This document shows positions 43,618-52,965 of a stretch of DNA of 64,000 nt, one piece after another. The stretch comes from Maribacter sp044594925 (lineage in GTDB: Bacteria; Bacteroidota; Bacteroidia; Flavobacteriales; Flavobacteriaceae), in NCBI RefSeq assembly GCF_044594925.1, contig NZ_CP138991.1, forward strand, positions 1,302,001 through 1,366,000, in the 5' to 3' direction. The notes below the pieces were generated by a model, which searched no databases, had not been told where the DNA came from, and saw nothing but the letters and a program-made list of their open reading frames with translations. The position numbers and the translations under genes were made by a program. The stretch's first letter is position 1; every line of letters begins with the position of its first letter.

Positions 43618-46011
43618 TTACTCCTTTGGGCTAAAAATAAGGATTTCTTTAGAGTTCTTAATTACGGTCTCGTTCATCATCATTTTTCTGAACTTTCCTT
43701 GGATATACATTTCTGCTTGGTCTTTATAATGGGAACTGAATGGATTTCCTGATTGCCCGGTAGGTAGAATGCTTTTACTGTTTTCGATATCCGAAAAATC
43801 TATGATGCGACGTGTAGAAGGTCCGCTGGTTGTTTCATAGAACCCCTCTTCGTCATAACCAAAATACATATTGTTGATGACCTCCCGCGTTCCACTTACC
43901 GGAAATGGCCCCACGTTAAAGAATGAGCGTAGAGCAGCTACCTGACCAATAGGATGTGGATGTTCCAACGTATGTACCTTGTCCCAAGTCCATTTCGTTA
44001 TGTCGGGACCAAAATCCGAATCCAGAGAACTTATGGCCTTTTTGAAGGCATCCACTACAATGTCTTTTTGGGTTTCTATTTTATTTTGCGTGGTTTTGTC
44101 GTCCCACCAAACGGAATTGGGTTTAGCAGCCATAGGCGCAATGACCCTTTTATGCAGGTGTGTTGCCAAAAACTGTTGAAATAGTTCATCTCCCAATTCA
44201 TCGTGAAAGGTGTTTTTTAAGAAATAATACACCCAACGCGTATAAATGGTCCCTGCAACACTTTCTAAGGGATAGTCCCCTTTCCATTGCCCCATCAAAT
44301 CCAACACCTTCATTTCGGTATCATCCAAACTAGAGATATCCATTAGTTTTGTAAAATCCTTTATTACTTCAGGAGCTACGGAAGACGTAATGTCTACTAT
44401 CATTTCGCTTGCCGAAGCACTATCCCAGTCATTCTTTGGTTCCAAAAGGGCTACAATTCTTCTAGCTCTATTTTCTGGTAAATAATAACCCGGATACAAC
44501 ATTCCCGCGATAGTATCTGGCTGATTATTTGCAGAATACACGTAGTTCCAAGGCGGATTGACCGCTTGAGGGTTTTTAGAGAAATCCAACAATGTTTTCT
44601 GAACAGGCAAACCTTTACCGCCTTCAAATACCATTTTTGTATGCACACTATCCGGAATCTCATATAATTGTGCTGTAGCGAACCATCCTATATTATTCTG
44701 GGCATCTCCATACATAATGTTCAATCCTGGTGCATGTAATTTTGGAAGTGCTGCTTTAAATGTGGTTAAATCGGTAGCTTTACCCATTTCATAGAAAGCG
44801 TCCAAACCCCTATTTTCCATTTGCGTATATATCCAAGAAAAGGCAATTGGACGTTCATATTTTACCAAGTCCGGAACACCGTTTAAAACTGGACCATGAA
44901 TTGATTTTTTGTACGTAAAGGAAACTGCTGTCGTATCCTTTACTTTTATAGTTTTGGAGATAGTTTCATAGTTCTTCCAACCATTTTCAGTGGCGTATTG
45001 ATTTTCATCTTCGGGATTATTTTCTTCGTAATAAAAATCCACATCATCATTTTCAAACATGGTAATGCCAAAGGCTAGATTTTTATTGTGCCCTAAAAGC
45101 GCAAAAGGAATTCCAGCCATATGATAGCCGTATTTGGAGTATGTTGGTGTTTCTACATGCGCTTCGTACCAAACGGCGGGTTGAGAAAATCCGATATGAG
45201 GGTCATTAGCTAAAATCACCTTACCACTCTTCGTTTTCTTTGGCCCTATGACCCAACTATTACTTCCTTCAAAAAGGGGAAGGTCTAAATTCCCAAGTGC
45301 TTGCGTCACCGAGGCGGTAATGGTATTTTGAATGGAATCTTTAGGAGAAAGGTTATAGTTTTTAATCCATTCTAAATCGGTGCTACTATTTATTTCTAAA
45401 TCTGCTAGATAAGTGGAACCCAATTTATTGTTGATATTGGTTAAGAGCGGGTCCGTTTTATGGGCCATAGCAAAACTAAAGGCCATATATCCCATGGTAT
45501 TATAGACATCCTCCAAAGAAAAGTCGGTTTTCTCAATACCAGTTAAATAGAATTCAATTGGTGTTGGTCCTTCAGCTATATACTGATTTATCCCATTAAT
45601 ATATGCTTCTGCCAGTTGAATGGATTTTTTGTTAACATCGACCGAAGCCACTGTTTTTTTCGATGCCTCATCAATTCCTAGATTAAGAAAGAACTTATCC
45701 GTTTCAATAAGGTCTTTTCCAAAAACTTCTGACAATCTGCCACTTCCCACTCTTCTGAGCAGTTCCATTTGCCAGAGCCTGTCTTGTGCATGAACATAAC
45801 CTAAGGTACGAAAAGCATCCAATTCTGTTTCACCATAAATATGTGGAATCCCATAGGTATCGTAATACACCTCCACTTTTTGTTCAAGATTTGTGAGGGG
45901 TTTTTTGCCAGAATAATCCGGCTTAAGGCTTTGAACAAATACCACTCCGATAAGTAGGACAAGCAAAAGGAGTCCTAACAAAAAGAGTGCGATTTTTTTA
46001 AACGTTTTCAT
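43618..46011 (-). CDS. Penicillin acylase-family N-terminal nucleophile hydrolase
   Basis: 797 residues, typical for the family. An N-terminal membrane anchor or uncleaved signal (about 5-27) leads into the alpha chain (YDTYGIPHIYGETELDAFRTLGYVHAQDRLWQMELLRRVGSGRLSEVFG). The autocatalytic site is Gly249/Ser250 in FEGSNSWVIGP, with Ser250 the expected N-terminal nucleophile of the beta chain. Conserved LANDPHIGFSQPAVWYEAH and a late PFPVSGTREVINNMYF complete the picture. The natural substrate is unknown; acyl-homoserine lactones, peptides and beta-lactams are all possible. It is next to comM with one base between them. Confidence 0.92.
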   Translation of the reverse strand: MKTFKKIALFLLGLLLLVLLIGVVFVQSLKPDYSGKKPLTNLEQKVEVYYDTYGIPHIYGETELDAFRTLGYVHAQDRLWQMELLRRVGSGRLSEVFGKDLIETDKFFLNLGIDEASKKTVASVDVNKKSIQLAEAYINGINQYIAEGPTPIEFYLTGIEKTDFSLEDVYNTMGYMAFSFAMAHKTDPLLTNINNKLGSTYLADLEINSSTDLEWIKNYNLSPKDSIQNTITASVTQALGNLDLPLFEGSNSWVIGPKKTKSGKVILANDPHIGFSQPAVWYEAHVETPTYSKYGYHMAGIPFALLGHNKNLAFGITMFENDDVDFYYEENNPEDENQYATENGWKNYETISKTIKVKDTTAVSFTYKKSIHGPVLNGVPDLVKYERPIAFSWIYTQMENRGLDAFYEMGKATDLTTFKAALPKLHAPGLNIMYGDAQNNIGWFATAQLYEIPDSVHTKMVFEGGKGLPVQKTLLDFSKNPQAVNPPWNYVYSANNQPDTIAGMLYPGYYLPENRARRIVALLEPKNDWDSASASEMIVDITSSVAPEVIKDFTKLMDISSLDDTEMKVLDLMGQWKGDYPLESVAGTIYTRWVYYFLKNTFHDELGDELFQQFLATHLHKRVIAPMAAKPNSVWWDDKTTQNKIETQKDIVVDAFKKAISSLDSDFGPDITKWTWDKVHTLEHPHPIGQVAALRSFFNVGPFPVSGTREVINNMYFGYDEEGFYETTSGPSTRRIIDFSDIENSKSILPTGQSGNPFSSHYKDQAEMYIQGKFRKMMMNETVIKNSKEILIFSPKE

Positions 46012-46118
46012 TTATTGGTCTTAGGGGGAAGTTTGACCCCAAGGTAGGATAAATTTTCAAATAAGAACGCTCGTACTCCTGCTTTTTATTAAGATTTTGA
46101 ACAATACAACTTGTCCTA

Positions 46119-48083
46119 TTATTCCTTAAAATTCCGTAATCCTTCTAAAAGCCATTTACGATAGGTATCGGCATCGGTGTTTTGGATGGATGTATTCAAC
46201 ACCTTTAAATCTGGCGAAAGCAACACATAGAAGGGTTGTGAAACTGCGTTGAAATTCACATCCTGGAAGGTACCCCATTTCTGTGCGATATTTGTTATCT
46301 CTTTTACCCGACCAGAATCATATTGAAAATTGAACTGCTCCTCTTCAGGCAATTCTTTTCTATCATCCACATACAATGAAATAAGCACAAAATCATTTTT
46401 AAGGATAGGGTAAATGTCTGGTTCGCTCCAAACATTTTCTTCCATTTTACGGCAGTTGACACAGGCCCATCCCGTAAAATCGAGTAGTATGGGTTTATTA
46501 TTCTCTTTAGCGAAAGCCAAACCACTTTCAAAGTCTTTAAAACAGTCTATCCCTAGCGGACAATCACTTTCCTGTTCAAAAACACTATAGAATTCTGGAG
46601 GAGGAAATCCGCTTAATAATTTTAAGTTGGTCATATGGGTAAGACCTAATATCAAGTATATCGTAAAAATGGCGCTGACTACTCCGGTTATTTTTCTCCC
46701 AATAGATAGTTTCTGTTTTGGTCCATCGTGTGGAAAGCGGAAAATTCCGAACAGATAAAGCGTCATTAACAAACCTAATAAAATCCAAATAACTAAAAAG
46801 GTTTCACGCTTTAGAATGCCCCAATGCCCTACCAAATCGGCATTGGATAAAAATTTAAGCGCCAATCCTATTTCCAAAAATCCAAGTACCACCTTAACCG
46901 TCGTCATCCAACCTCCGGATTTGGGCAATGAATTCAACCAAGCAGGAAATAGTGCGAATAACATAAACGGTAGCGCCAGTGCTGCTCCAAAACCCGTCAT
47001 ACCGGCGGTTAAGTTTATGGCCACATCACCCTCCGCTAAAGTGGTACCTCCAAGAAGCCCTCCGAGGATAGGTCCCGTACAAGAAAATGAAACTATGGCC
47101 AAGGTTACGGCCATGAAGAATATACCTAGAACGCCCCCTACTTTACTAGATGCGGCGTCCATTTTATTTGCCCAAGAACTCGGTAAAGTCAGTTCGTAAT
47201 ATCCAAAAAAGGAAAAAGCGAAAAATATAAAAACTGCAAAGAATGCCAGGTTAAGCCACACATTGGTAGCAATGGTATTCAATATTTGAGAATCTACCGA
47301 ATCGAACAAATGAAAGGGTAGGCTCAGTAAAAAATAAATGAGTACAATAAAGAATCCGTATAACAAGGCATTTGCTATTCCTTTAGATTTCTTTTGAGAA
47401 TGCTTCGTAAAAAAGGAAACCGTTAGCGGTATCATGGGAAACACGCATGGGGTCAATAATGCAATTAACCCCCCTAAAAATCCTAAAGCGAACAATACCC
47501 ACAAGCTAGAGCTTGAGCTGATGCTTTCTTGCCCTTGAGTGAGCAATACACGGTTTTTTAGGTTTAAACGTAGCTTATCGCTTAATACTTTACTCTTATC
47601 ATCCAAAGTTATGGCCTGTTCTGAGATAGCAGAACCATCCAAAGAGAAGGTGAAATCTACATCCGCAGGAATACAAACCTCTTTACAGACCTGGTAAAAA
47701 AGGTTGACCTGAATCTGTTTTGTTTTGGTATCAAGTAATTTTATCCGTTGTGTAAAAACGGCTTTCTCCTTAAAGAAAGTTTCTTCTACCTCAAAAATAT
47801 CGCTGTACTCCTTTACGGTTTTGCTTTCCTTAGCTTCACCTATAAGCTCATAATCTACGCCCGCTCCTTTAAAACTAAAATCACTTGGCAACGCACCTCC
47901 TTCAGCGGTAAACTGGGAATAAACGTGCCAGCCCTCATAGATAGTTCCTTCAAGGATTAAATCGTATTCCGTATCCGATATTTGTTTTACTTCCTTGCTC
48001 CAAACCACGGGGTTTTCATCATCCTGACCTATGGCTAAGAAGGATGTGAACAAAAAGAAAAAACTAAAAAATAAAACTTTCAT
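46119..48083 (-). CDS. dsbD: Thiol:disulfide interchange protein DsbD
   Basis: 654 residues with a signal peptide (to about AIGQ, residue 19). Three modules are visible: an N-terminal periplasmic domain with the cysteine pair in YQVCKEVCIPADV near residue 130-136; a CcdA-type membrane domain (about 195-480) with one cysteine in LLTPCVFPMIP and another in SFSCTGPILGG; and a C-terminal thioredoxin domain with CVNC at 541-544 (TGWACVNCRKMEE). It carries electrons from cytoplasmic thioredoxin across the inner membrane to periplasmic disulfides. Its start overlaps the tilS stop by 4 bases. Confidence 0.93.
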   Translation of the reverse strand: MKVLFFSFFFLFTSFLAIGQDDENPVVWSKEVKQISDTEYDLILEGTIYEGWHVYSQFTAEGGALPSDFSFKGAGVDYELIGEAKESKTVKEYSDIFEVEETFFKEKAVFTQRIKLLDTKTKQIQVNLFYQVCKEVCIPADVDFTFSLDGSAISEQAITLDDKSKVLSDKLRLNLKNRVLLTQGQESISSSSSLWVLFALGFLGGLIALLTPCVFPMIPLTVSFFTKHSQKKSKGIANALLYGFFIVLIYFLLSLPFHLFDSVDSQILNTIATNVWLNLAFFAVFIFFAFSFFGYYELTLPSSWANKMDAASSKVGGVLGIFFMAVTLAIVSFSCTGPILGGLLGGTTLAEGDVAINLTAGMTGFGAALALPFMLFALFPAWLNSLPKSGGWMTTVKVVLGFLEIGLALKFLSNADLVGHWGILKRETFLVIWILLGLLMTLYLFGIFRFPHDGPKQKLSIGRKITGVVSAIFTIYLILGLTHMTNLKLLSGFPPPEFYSVFEQESDCPLGIDCFKDFESGLAFAKENNKPILLDFTGWACVNCRKMEENVWSEPDIYPILKNDFVLISLYVDDRKELPEEEQFNFQYDSGRVKEITNIAQKWGTFQDVNFNAVSQPFYVLLSPDLKVLNTSIQNTDADTYRKWLLEGLRNFKE

Positions 48084-49393
48084 ACTCTTATCGCTATTTT
48101 CATTATTTCGGTGGTTGTATCCACAACTTTAAACCTATTATCCGCTCTTCTTCCTATTACCCAAACAATTTTATCTTCTGAGCAAAGCAACCACTGCGCT
48201 TCTTTATCTAAAAGAGAAACCTTTTCATCCTTGAAAAACTTAGCCAGTTTCTTCTTTCCATGAAGACCGATGGGATAAAAGTAGTCGCCTTTATTCCATT
48301 TCCTTATCACTAGTGGGTATTTTAACGCATTTTCATCTACATAAATTATATGCTCACTATTTTCTGCTCTTTGTGTCACTTTAGAAAAAACAATGGATAA
48401 GGGTTTTACGAGGACTTTATGCGTTTTTTCAATGGTATAGCTTAATGAATTTCCAGTGATTTCATTAATTTCCGAAAGCAGTAAATATTCCCTATCCTTT
48501 AACAAACGATGCGTTTTTGACACAACGGATTTACCGCTCATTCCCTCCAATAAGTCTTTGACGTTGTTCCATTCCCTAAAACCGTAGTCCTTGAACAAAC
48601 CGTATAAATAAGCTTTCAGTGGGTTGCACTGCTTCAATGAAGAGATGGATATTTTAAATTGATTACCATCAGCAATGAACTGTTTGTTTTTCCAAGTCCT
48701 AATTTCCTGCTTCGCCAAGGCATTGGTTTGGTCCAAGTAAGCGATACTATGCTTAAAATTTGATAAAAATGAAGGATGGAGTTCCTTTAGCTTTGGAATA
48801 ATTTGATGCCGTATGTTATTTCTTAAATATTTGGTATCCGCATTACTAGCATCCTCTCGCCATTCCAAGGCATTCTTTTCGGCGTATTCTAATAACTCAG
48901 CCCTAGAATACTTTAGTAGTGGTCTGTAAACCGTTTCTGTTTTCTGAGGAATCCCCGTAAGCCCTTCTATGCCGGAGCCTCTTGATAAATTAATAAGAAA
49001 AGTTTCCAAGTTATCGTCCGCATGATGCGCTGTAAGTATGGCCTTCAATCCATCAGTAGCAATTATTTCATTGAACCACTGATATCTGAGCTCCCTAGCG
49101 GCCATTTGAACGGAGACCTTATGTTCGGCAACATAGGCCTTGGTATTAAAACGGATTACATACAATTTTTTATCCCATTTAAGGGAAAGCTTTTCAACAA
49201 ATTCCGCATCTAAATCACTTTCTTCTCCTCGCAGTTGAAAATTACAATGTGCCAATACAAAATCCATTTGCTGCTTTTGACACAGGTGTGCAAGTACCAC
49301 ACTATCCAGACCGCCACTACAAGCTATAAAGAACTTATGTTTCAATAGTTCTGGAAAGTTCTTTTCGATATGGACTCTAAAATCCTGAAGCAT
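48080..49393 (-). CDS. tilS: tRNA(Ile)-lysidine synthetase
   Basis: 437 residues. The N-type PP-loop ATPase motif SGGLDS at 26-31 is followed by the TilS features LAHCNFQLRGEESDLDAEFV, AARELRYQWF, TAHHADDNLETFLINLSRGSGIEGLTGIP and RPLLKYSRAELLEY. C-terminal TilS domains follow (about 240-437; RKWNKGDYFYPIGLHGKKKLAKFFKDEKV). It modifies the anticodon C34 of the minor isoleucine tRNA to lysidine, which is essential in bacteria. Overlap of 4 bases with dsbD. Confidence 0.95.
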   Translation of the reverse strand: MLQDFRVHIEKNFPELLKHKFFIACSGGLDSVVLAHLCQKQQMDFVLAHCNFQLRGEESDLDAEFVEKLSLKWDKKLYVIRFNTKAYVAEHKVSVQMAARELRYQWFNEIIATDGLKAILTAHHADDNLETFLINLSRGSGIEGLTGIPQKTETVYRPLLKYSRAELLEYAEKNALEWREDASNADTKYLRNNIRHQIIPKLKELHPSFLSNFKHSIAYLDQTNALAKQEIRTWKNKQFIADGNQFKISISSLKQCNPLKAYLYGLFKDYGFREWNNVKDLLEGMSGKSVVSKTHRLLKDREYLLLSEINEITGNSLSYTIEKTHKVLVKPLSIVFSKVTQRAENSEHIIYVDENALKYPLVIRKWNKGDYFYPIGLHGKKKLAKFFKDEKVSLLDKEAQWLLCSEDKIVWVIGRRADNRFKVVDTTTEIMKIAIRV

Positions 49394-49427
49394 GCCACAA
49401 AGGTAATTAATTAGGGAATTAAGGAGG

Positions 49428-50726
49428 TTACTCTTCCAACACTTGACGCATGGCCTTCGCTTTTAGCAGACATTCCTCATACTCCTTCGCAGGTTCAGAT
49501 TTTTCAGTGATGGCACTCCCTACTGCGTAAGACAGGTATTTTTTCGTTTCATTGTATATAATGCTTCGAATAACCACATTAAAATCAAAATCAGCTTCTG
49601 GGGTAAAATAACCAATAGCTCCGCTATAAACACCACGTTTAAATGATTCTAGCTTCTCAATAATTTTCATAGCGGAAATCTTTGGAGCCCCTGTCATGCT
49701 TCCCATAGGGAATGTATCTTTGAGTACATCAACAGCGTTCGTATCTTCGGAGATCTCTGAGGAAATAGTGGATATCATTTGATGTACTTGGTCAAAGGAA
49801 TACACCTTACACAACTCCTCTACCGTTACACTTCCTTTTAGCGCACTTTTTGATAAATCGTTCCGAACCAAATCTACGATCATGATATTCTCGGACCGCT
49901 CTTTCTGATTTGTTTCTAGTTCCGTCTTTAATAGAATATCCTCTTTTATATCAACAGACCTGCTGGCCGTACCCTTAATAGGTTGCGAAATAATTTTAGT
50001 CCCTATTTTCTTCAAATAGCGTTCCGGTGAGGCGGAGAGCACATATTTATCGAACAATTTTATATAACTAGCGAAAGGAGCTTGCGAAATTTCATTTAAG
50101 TTTTTATAAATAGAAATTGGGTCGATAATACTATCCTCCATATAAAATTCTTGACAGAAATTAGCTTCATAGATATCGCCTTTACGGATATAATCGAGCA
50201 TTTTTTCGACCTGCCTAAAATATTCATCCTTAAAGATGCGCATTTTAATATGCACATTGTGCGGTTTTTTGGGAGTTTTCTTTCTCGTTAGACTACACTT
50301 GGAGATTTCTGAAAAATCAGATTCAACCGCATCAAAAACCATGTTCAGGTATATAAAATGAACCTGATTTTTAATTATTTTAATGATTTTTTTAGGCTGA
50401 AAAAAATAGAGCTCGGGAAATTCTAAACCATCAAAATTATTCGATTTTAGTGGCTCAACATCATTCTTAAGATCGTACGATACGTAACCAAAAATCCAAT
50501 CCTTAGTTTGCGATTGATACTCTTTTAGATTTTCAAAAGCATTGGCATCATCCGTAGACAAGGCCGTTAAGCCATCTACAGCAAGTATTGCATCAAAAGA
50601 ACTATAGGAGTTTGTATGCTGATTACTATCTAACCACACCACTTCATCAAACTGTTGAGACCAAGATAAAAGTGCTTCTTTAAATAGCTCGGGAGTGTCG
50701 GTCGTATAGGTTTTTGTCTTCCTCAA
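49428..50726 (-). CDS. pabB: Aminodeoxychorismate synthase component I
   Basis: 432 residues. Chorismate-binding family. The C-terminal catalytic region has PIKGTASR near residue 275, where the lysine is the PabB marker (anthranilate synthase has Ala there), then DLVRNDLSKSALKGSVTVEEL, FPMGSMTGAPKISAM and VYSGAIGYFTPEADFDFNVVIRS. It should make 4-amino-4-deoxychorismate for folate, with a PabA glutaminase that is not in this window. The start is a TTG at 50724-50726, three bases after the stop of the FMN reductase gene; no ATG lies between, so this start is well supported. Confidence 0.9.
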   Translation of the reverse strand: MRKTKTYTTDTPELFKEALLSWSQQFDEVVWLDSNQHTNSYSSFDAILAVDGLTALSTDDANAFENLKEYQSQTKDWIFGYVSYDLKNDVEPLKSNNFDGLEFPELYFFQPKKIIKIIKNQVHFIYLNMVFDAVESDFSEISKCSLTRKKTPKKPHNVHIKMRIFKDEYFRQVEKMLDYIRKGDIYEANFCQEFYMEDSIIDPISIYKNLNEISQAPFASYIKLFDKYVLSASPERYLKKIGTKIISQPIKGTASRSVDIKEDILLKTELETNQKERSENIMIVDLVRNDLSKSALKGSVTVEELCKVYSFDQVHQMISTISSEISEDTNAVDVLKDTFPMGSMTGAPKISAMKIIEKLESFKRGVYSGAIGYFTPEADFDFNVVIRSIIYNETKKYLSYAVGSAITEKSEPAKEYEECLLKAKAMRQVLEE

Positions 50727-50729
50727 AAA

Positions 50730-51266
50730 TTAGCCAATTGCTTCCATGAACTTCTCAAGTGCTTCCCTATGGGATTGGGATAGCTCCTCATCTAGAATAC
50801 CCTTTTCCATATCAAAATTATCATGAAACCCGGGAAGTGAAAAAGATGCTATTAACTCCGCTCCAAAACGGGTAAGTAACTTCTCCGTGACTTCAAAAGC
50901 TCCTTTAGCCCCTCTTTTGCCCCCAGAAGTAGACATCAAGAACAATTTTTTTCCATCGATGAAGTTTTTGTCAACTCTGGACAGCCAATCGATAAGATTC
51001 TTGAAATAGGCAGAAGGATTACTATTATGCTCATTTACGGAAAGGATGATACCTTTTGCATTCTGTATGGTATTCTTAACCTCAATAAGCGAGTTAGAAT
51101 ATCCATTTTCCTGTTCATAATCCTCACTATACATAGGAAATGGACAATTTGCCATATCCAATAAGCGCAAATCATTGGCTTTTATTAAGGACGTCGTGTA
51201 ACGAACCAATTTATAATTAATAGAAGTTGATGAGTTACTACCAGCAAAACCGAAAATATAGGACAT
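50730..51266 (-). CDS. NAD(P)H-dependent FMN reductase-family flavoprotein
   Basis: 178 residues, flavodoxin-like. FGFAGSNSSTSINYKLVRY at 5-23 is the FMN-phosphate loop, ANCPFPMYSEDYE near 39 and LSVNEHNSNPSAYFKNLIDWLSR near 75-97 match the FMN-reductase/SsuE-like family, as does STSGGKRGAKGA (about 113-124). It probably reduces quinones, azo compounds or iron with NAD(P)H. It is the first gene of a minus-strand run with pabB three bases behind it. Confidence 0.85.
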   Translation of the reverse strand: MSYIFGFAGSNSSTSINYKLVRYTTSLIKANDLRLLDMANCPFPMYSEDYEQENGYSNSLIEVKNTIQNAKGIILSVNEHNSNPSAYFKNLIDWLSRVDKNFIDGKKLFLMSTSGGKRGAKGAFEVTEKLLTRFGAELIASFSLPGFHDNFDMEKGILDEELSQSHREALEKFMEAIG

Positions 51267-51331
51267 AAATAATATGGATTATTAGGTTTACGAAAATAGC
51301 CCAAATCCTATAGAGTTGCCACTATTTTGTA

Positions 51332-51339
51332 TAGTTTTG
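51332..51339 (+). promoter_or_regulatory. Candidate promoter box TAGTTTTG
   Basis: TAGTTTTG matches TAnnTTTG exactly and lies about 55 bases before the ATG at 51396. A matching upstream TTTG at the standard spacing is not seen. Confidence 0.4.
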
Positions 51340-51395
51340 CGCTTCAAAACATCCAAACATACTGTTATTTAAGTATATAGGGTAAGAGAAATACG

Positions 51396-52580
51396 ATGCA
51401 AACAAAAGACATGAGGCTTTATTTTATTGATGCTATCAGGGCTTGGGCAATTTTAATGATGCTCCAAGGGCATTTTATCGATGGGCTTCTTGATAATGCT
51501 TTTAGAGATAATTCCAATGTTGTATTCAGTATTTGGAAGTATTTTAGAGGAATCACCGCACCCGTATTCTTTACGGTTTCTGGATTCATATTCACCTATT
51601 TGTTGATAAAAGTTCCAGCATTGGGGTGGGACAACCCGAGAGTGAAAAAAGGTATAAGAAGAGGATTCCAACTCTTAATTATCGGTTATCTTTTACGAAT
51701 AAATCTTTTAGGCCTATTCCAAGGTGAAATCTACGATTCGTTTTATCTAGTAGACGTGCTGCATTGTATTGGGCTTTCTATACTAGGTATTATTGGTATT
51801 TATGTCCTAACTGCCAATCATAGAAAATGGTTGTTTCCTACAGTGCTATTAACAGTTACCACTTTACTGTTTGTTTTTGAACCGTACTACAAAACAGTGA
51901 ATTTTTATTTATTACCGCAGTGGATAGCCAATTACTTCACAAAGGCCAATGGTTCTGTTTTCACTATTTTACCTTGGTTTGGTTATGCAACCTTCGGTAG
52001 CTTTATGGCTATTATATTTAAAAAATATAGTAGTAATAGAAACCTTTATTCCTATGCCATAGGTATTTCACTAGTTTTAGGAGCACTTTTAATCTTTGGC
52101 TCCTCTGAACTCTTTTTAACAGTTTCCAAGGTAACCGGAATTCAGCTATTCGCTGATATCTTTTTCAACAATTATTTATTCATACGATTAGGTGATGTCT
52201 TAGTGGTGTTCGCTGTATTTATGCTCTTACGAAAATTTCTTACCAATAAAGTTGGGTTAAAATTAGGGCAGAGCACCCTCTCTATATATGTTGTGCATTT
52301 CATTATTCTTTATGGAAGTTTTACAGGATTAGGCCTCTATGGCTTCTTCAACCATAGTTTATCTCCAGGGACAGTTACCGCGAGTGCCATTTTATTCATG
52401 GTCGTTTGCGCTTACCTAGCACTACTTTACGAAAGCAATAAGGTATTTATAAAAGCAGCTGTCAACAAATTTATAGGTACTATTAAATTACCTGTAGAAC
52501 GCGTAACTCTAGTAAGTTTTGGTCTTGTTAGGTTCCTTTCCCTCAAAATTTTGAGACTATTTGGACTGACTAAAAATTAG
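51396..52580 (+). CDS. DUF1624 / heparan N-acetyltransferase-like membrane protein
   Basis: 394 residues with about ten membrane segments. The start RLYFIDAIRAWAILMMLQGHFIDGLL and ITAPVFFTVSGFIFTYLLIK are the signature of the DUF1624/acyltransferase-3-like membrane family, in which an N-terminal Asp-Arg and a following His (here in LQGHF) lie on the extracellular acetyl-transfer side. It probably transfers acetyl or acyl groups to an envelope sugar; the acceptor is unknown. It stands alone after the divergent FMN reductase gene. Confidence 0.8.
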   Translation: MQTKDMRLYFIDAIRAWAILMMLQGHFIDGLLDNAFRDNSNVVFSIWKYFRGITAPVFFTVSGFIFTYLLIKVPALGWDNPRVKKGIRRGFQLLIIGYLLRINLLGLFQGEIYDSFYLVDVLHCIGLSILGIIGIYVLTANHRKWLFPTVLLTVTTLLFVFEPYYKTVNFYLLPQWIANYFTKANGSVFTILPWFGYATFGSFMAIIFKKYSSNRNLYSYAIGISLVLGALLIFGSSELFLTVSKVTGIQLFADIFFNNYLFIRLGDVLVVFAVFMLLRKFLTNKVGLKLGQSTLSIYVVHFIILYGSFTGLGLYGFFNHSLSPGTVTASAILFMVVCAYLALLYESNKVFIKAAVNKFIGTIKLPVERVTLVSFGLVRFLSLKILRLFGLTKN

Positions 52581-52636
52581 TACCTTCTCAAGTTTAACTC
52601 CCTCTTTTTATCTAAATTGACGAAAAATCAATAGTT

Positions 52637-52867
52637 ATGGAAGATAAAAAATATGCCCCCATTGCGGTAGACTTAGAAAAGGATAAGCGTTACGCTTGGT
52701 GCACTTGTAGCCATAGTGCCAACCAACCCTTTTGTGACGGTGCGCATAGAGCACATAATAAACCGCCATCGTTAGGGTTTAGTGTTGATGAAGATAAGCA
52801 GGCTTATCTGTGTACTTGTAAAAAGACCGCCAATCCTCCCTATTGTGATGGGTCTCATAATGCGTAA
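52637..52867 (+). CDS. CDGSH iron-sulfur domain protein with two cluster motifs
   Basis: 76 residues. Two CDGSH-type motifs: CTCSHSANQPFCDGAH (about 25-40) and CTCKKTANPPYCDGSH (about 59-74). Each provides three Cys and one His for a redox-active, acid-labile 2Fe-2S cluster. Bacterial tandem-motif proteins of this size are soluble and monomeric in known cases. Role here is unknown, probably redox or iron handling. Confidence 0.9.
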   Translation: MEDKKYAPIAVDLEKDKRYAWCTCSHSANQPFCDGAHRAHNKPPSLGFSVDEDKQAYLCTCKKTANPPYCDGSHNA

Positions 52868-52965
52868 TACAACCGCTATACTCTCTATTTCAGTGCTCTT
52901 TTATTAAAGTCCTGTTAAACCGCTAAGTATTTGGCTAATTAAACGACATAATTCATAAAACTTCT